Assembly (NCBI GenBank): GCA_023389895.1
Contig: JAEWDX010000268.1
Span: 1 to 14,167, forward strand
Direction: 5' to 3'
DNA: 14,167 nucleotides
DNA from: Bacillota bacterium
Lineage (GTDB): Bacteria; Bacillota; Bacilli; Bacillales; Cytobacillaceae
Shown here: positions 13,459 through 14,167 of the stretch, in pieces
Position numbering within the stretch: the first letter of the stretch is position 1
How the letters are laid out: the number at the start of each line of letters is the position of its first letter
The notes under the pieces: generated by a model
Seen by the model: the letters and a program-made list of their open reading frames with translations, nothing else
The model's database searches: none
What the model was told of the DNA's origin: nothing
Position numbers and translations under genes: made by a program

Positions 13459-14022
13459 TCATAATCCTAGCAGCTTCATTTTTAGAATGGCTGCATACTC
13501 TCGAATAAATAGAGATGCTTTGACAACAGATGGTGTTTCTGCGGCTAGCGGATATCCTTTAATACCGATCTTCTTGGCTAGTGTAATAGAGCGATATAAA
13601 TGGAAATCATTGCTGACGATAACAGCATTATCAACTTGATATAACTCTTTCGTGAATTTTAAATTTTCATATGTTGACGTTGAGAGGTCTTCTTTAAGTA
13701 TCCTATCTTCAACTATTCCATTCTCAAGTAAAAAACGACTAAGAGCTTCGGCTTCAGTTATATCTTCACCTTGTCCTTGCCCACCAGTCACAATTATTGT
13801 CGTCTCGGGATTTTTCTTTAAGTATTCTAATGCCTTCTGGGCTCGATATAATAAGCTAAGTGACATTTCTTCTCCGTTTACTTTTGCACCGAGAATAATT
13901 AAATGCGGGACGCCATCAGGGGGAGTTTGCTTGGCTGTTTTTATTATTTTCCCGTGGATTGTGGAAATAATAAAAATTGGAATAATGATAACGGCGGCAC
14001 CAATCATAATCAGTTTTTTCAT
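13459..14022 (-). CDS. SanA/YdcF-like DUF218 protein, membrane-anchored
   Basis: The start is ATG 14022, with GGAGG 6 nt upstream (14033-14029). The longer frame from 14043 would include that ribosome site in its coding sequence. The 187-residue product has one N-terminal membrane helix (about 2-22), then a DUF218 domain. It shows 'HLIILGAKV', 'SLLYRAQKALEYL', 'TIIVTGGQGQGEDITEAEA', 'EDLSTSTYENLKFT' and 'AVIVSNDFHLYRS', all classic for the SanA/YdcF family. The Rossmann-like domain faces outside. SanA is linked to envelope permeability and vancomycin tolerance in enterobacteria; the reaction is unsettled. The gene stands alone with its own terminator and lies divergent from the partial gene at 14113. 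Confidence 0.88.
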   Translation of the reverse strand: MKKLIMIGAAVIIIPIFIISTIHGKIIKTAKQTPPDGVPHLIILGAKVNGEEMSLSLLYRAQKALEYLKKNPETTIIVTGGQGQGEDITEAEALSRFLLENGIVEDRILKEDLSTSTYENLKFTKELYQVDNAVIVSNDFHLYRSITLAKKIGIKGYPLAAETPSVVKASLFIREYAAILKMKLLGL

Positions 14023-14054
14023 GTTTTTCCTCCAATAACTCATGTTTGAAGAGT

Positions 14055-14089
14055 TAACTTAATAGAATAGAAGAGAGTTAATTAAGTTA
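14055..14089. repeat. 9-bp inverted repeat between divergent genes
   Basis: TAACTTAAT (14055-14063) and ATTAAGTTA (14081-14089) are perfect inverted copies with a 17-nt spacer. They sit between the divergent DUF218 gene and the partial gene. It could be an operator, but the DNA is AT-rich. Confidence 0.35.
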
Positions 14090-14112
14090 TATCATATTAG
14101 GGAGATTTAAAT

Positions 14113-14167
14113 ATGAATATTCAGCAATTTTATCAGAAATCAGCTGCCATTTCATTAAATGCTAGCC
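14113..14167 (+). CDS. start of an unrecognised gene, cut by the window end
   Basis: ATG 14113 is preceded at 7 nt by GGGAGA, and the frame is open to the window edge (18 full codons). The product begins 'MNIQQFYQKSAAISLNAS', an amphipathic helix-like start without a signal peptide. Nothing more can be said from 18 residues. Confidence 0.6.
   Translation, partial: MNIQQFYQKSAAISLNAS

Noticed and set aside
13652..14038. 128-codon plus-strand frame opposite the DUF218 gene
   Set aside because: It is the antisense shadow of a strongly supported family protein and lacks a ribosome site.

Overview
The window reads as chromosomal DNA of a low-GC, spore-forming member of the Bacillaceae. Nearly every gene has a strong AAGGAGG-type ribosome site. 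The gene families are typical of Bacillus relatives (YkwD-like CAP protein, GerT/CotM-like small heat-shock coat protein, YxlE-YxlF-YxlG, UppP). One gene carries a very good match to a sigma-K (late mother-cell) promoter. No phage, CRISPR array or intact transposase gene is visible. The species cannot be named from the sequence alone.

Layout. Positions 111-3656 (+) hold a tightly overlapped four-gene unit: a beta-propeller lipoprotein, an OmpR-type response regulator, its HAMP histidine kinase, and a YtkA/FixH-like lipoprotein with a His/Met-rich tail. It ends in a strong palindromic terminator. Positions 4042-4779 (+) hold a secreted CAP-domain protein with a Pro/Gln linker. It converges on a sigma-K-type Hsp20-like spore protein (4845-5306, -). 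Positions 5589-6365 (+) hold a short-chain dehydrogenase fold that has lost the catalytic Ser and Tyr. It converges on a MATE efflux pump (6408-7778, -). A 50-residue small protein (7949-8101, +) is divergent from the pump. A GNAT acetyltransferase follows (8323-8886, -), preceded by an unusually structured leader of about 180 nt. Next is a two-gene minus-strand operon, uppP then dedA, which joins undecaprenyl-diphosphate dephosphorylation with a candidate carrier-lipid flippase family.

Divergent from uppP is a DUF4870-type membrane protein with an ECF-sigma-like promoter. It is followed by yxlE-yxlF-yxlG (11229-13116), a small membrane protein plus ABC transporter. Its promoter fits the sigma-Y/ECF pattern, yet no sigma gene sits beside it. 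Positions 13117-13458 hold no gene but contain a GC-richer, heavily base-paired element that may be an IS200/IS605-type remnant. The window closes with a SanA/YdcF-like (DUF218) membrane-anchored protein (-) and the first 18 codons of an unrecognised gene (+).

Much of the window concerns the cell envelope: sensing (two-component unit), lipid-carrier recycling (UppP, DedA), transporters (MATE, YxlFG), secreted or anchored proteins (CAP, DUF218), and two candidate ECF promoters of the kind linked to envelope stress. The least explained parts are the GNAT leader, which contains a textbook tRNA T-arm and a possible ribosome-site switch, the catalytically degenerate SDR, and the structured element at 13127-13368.
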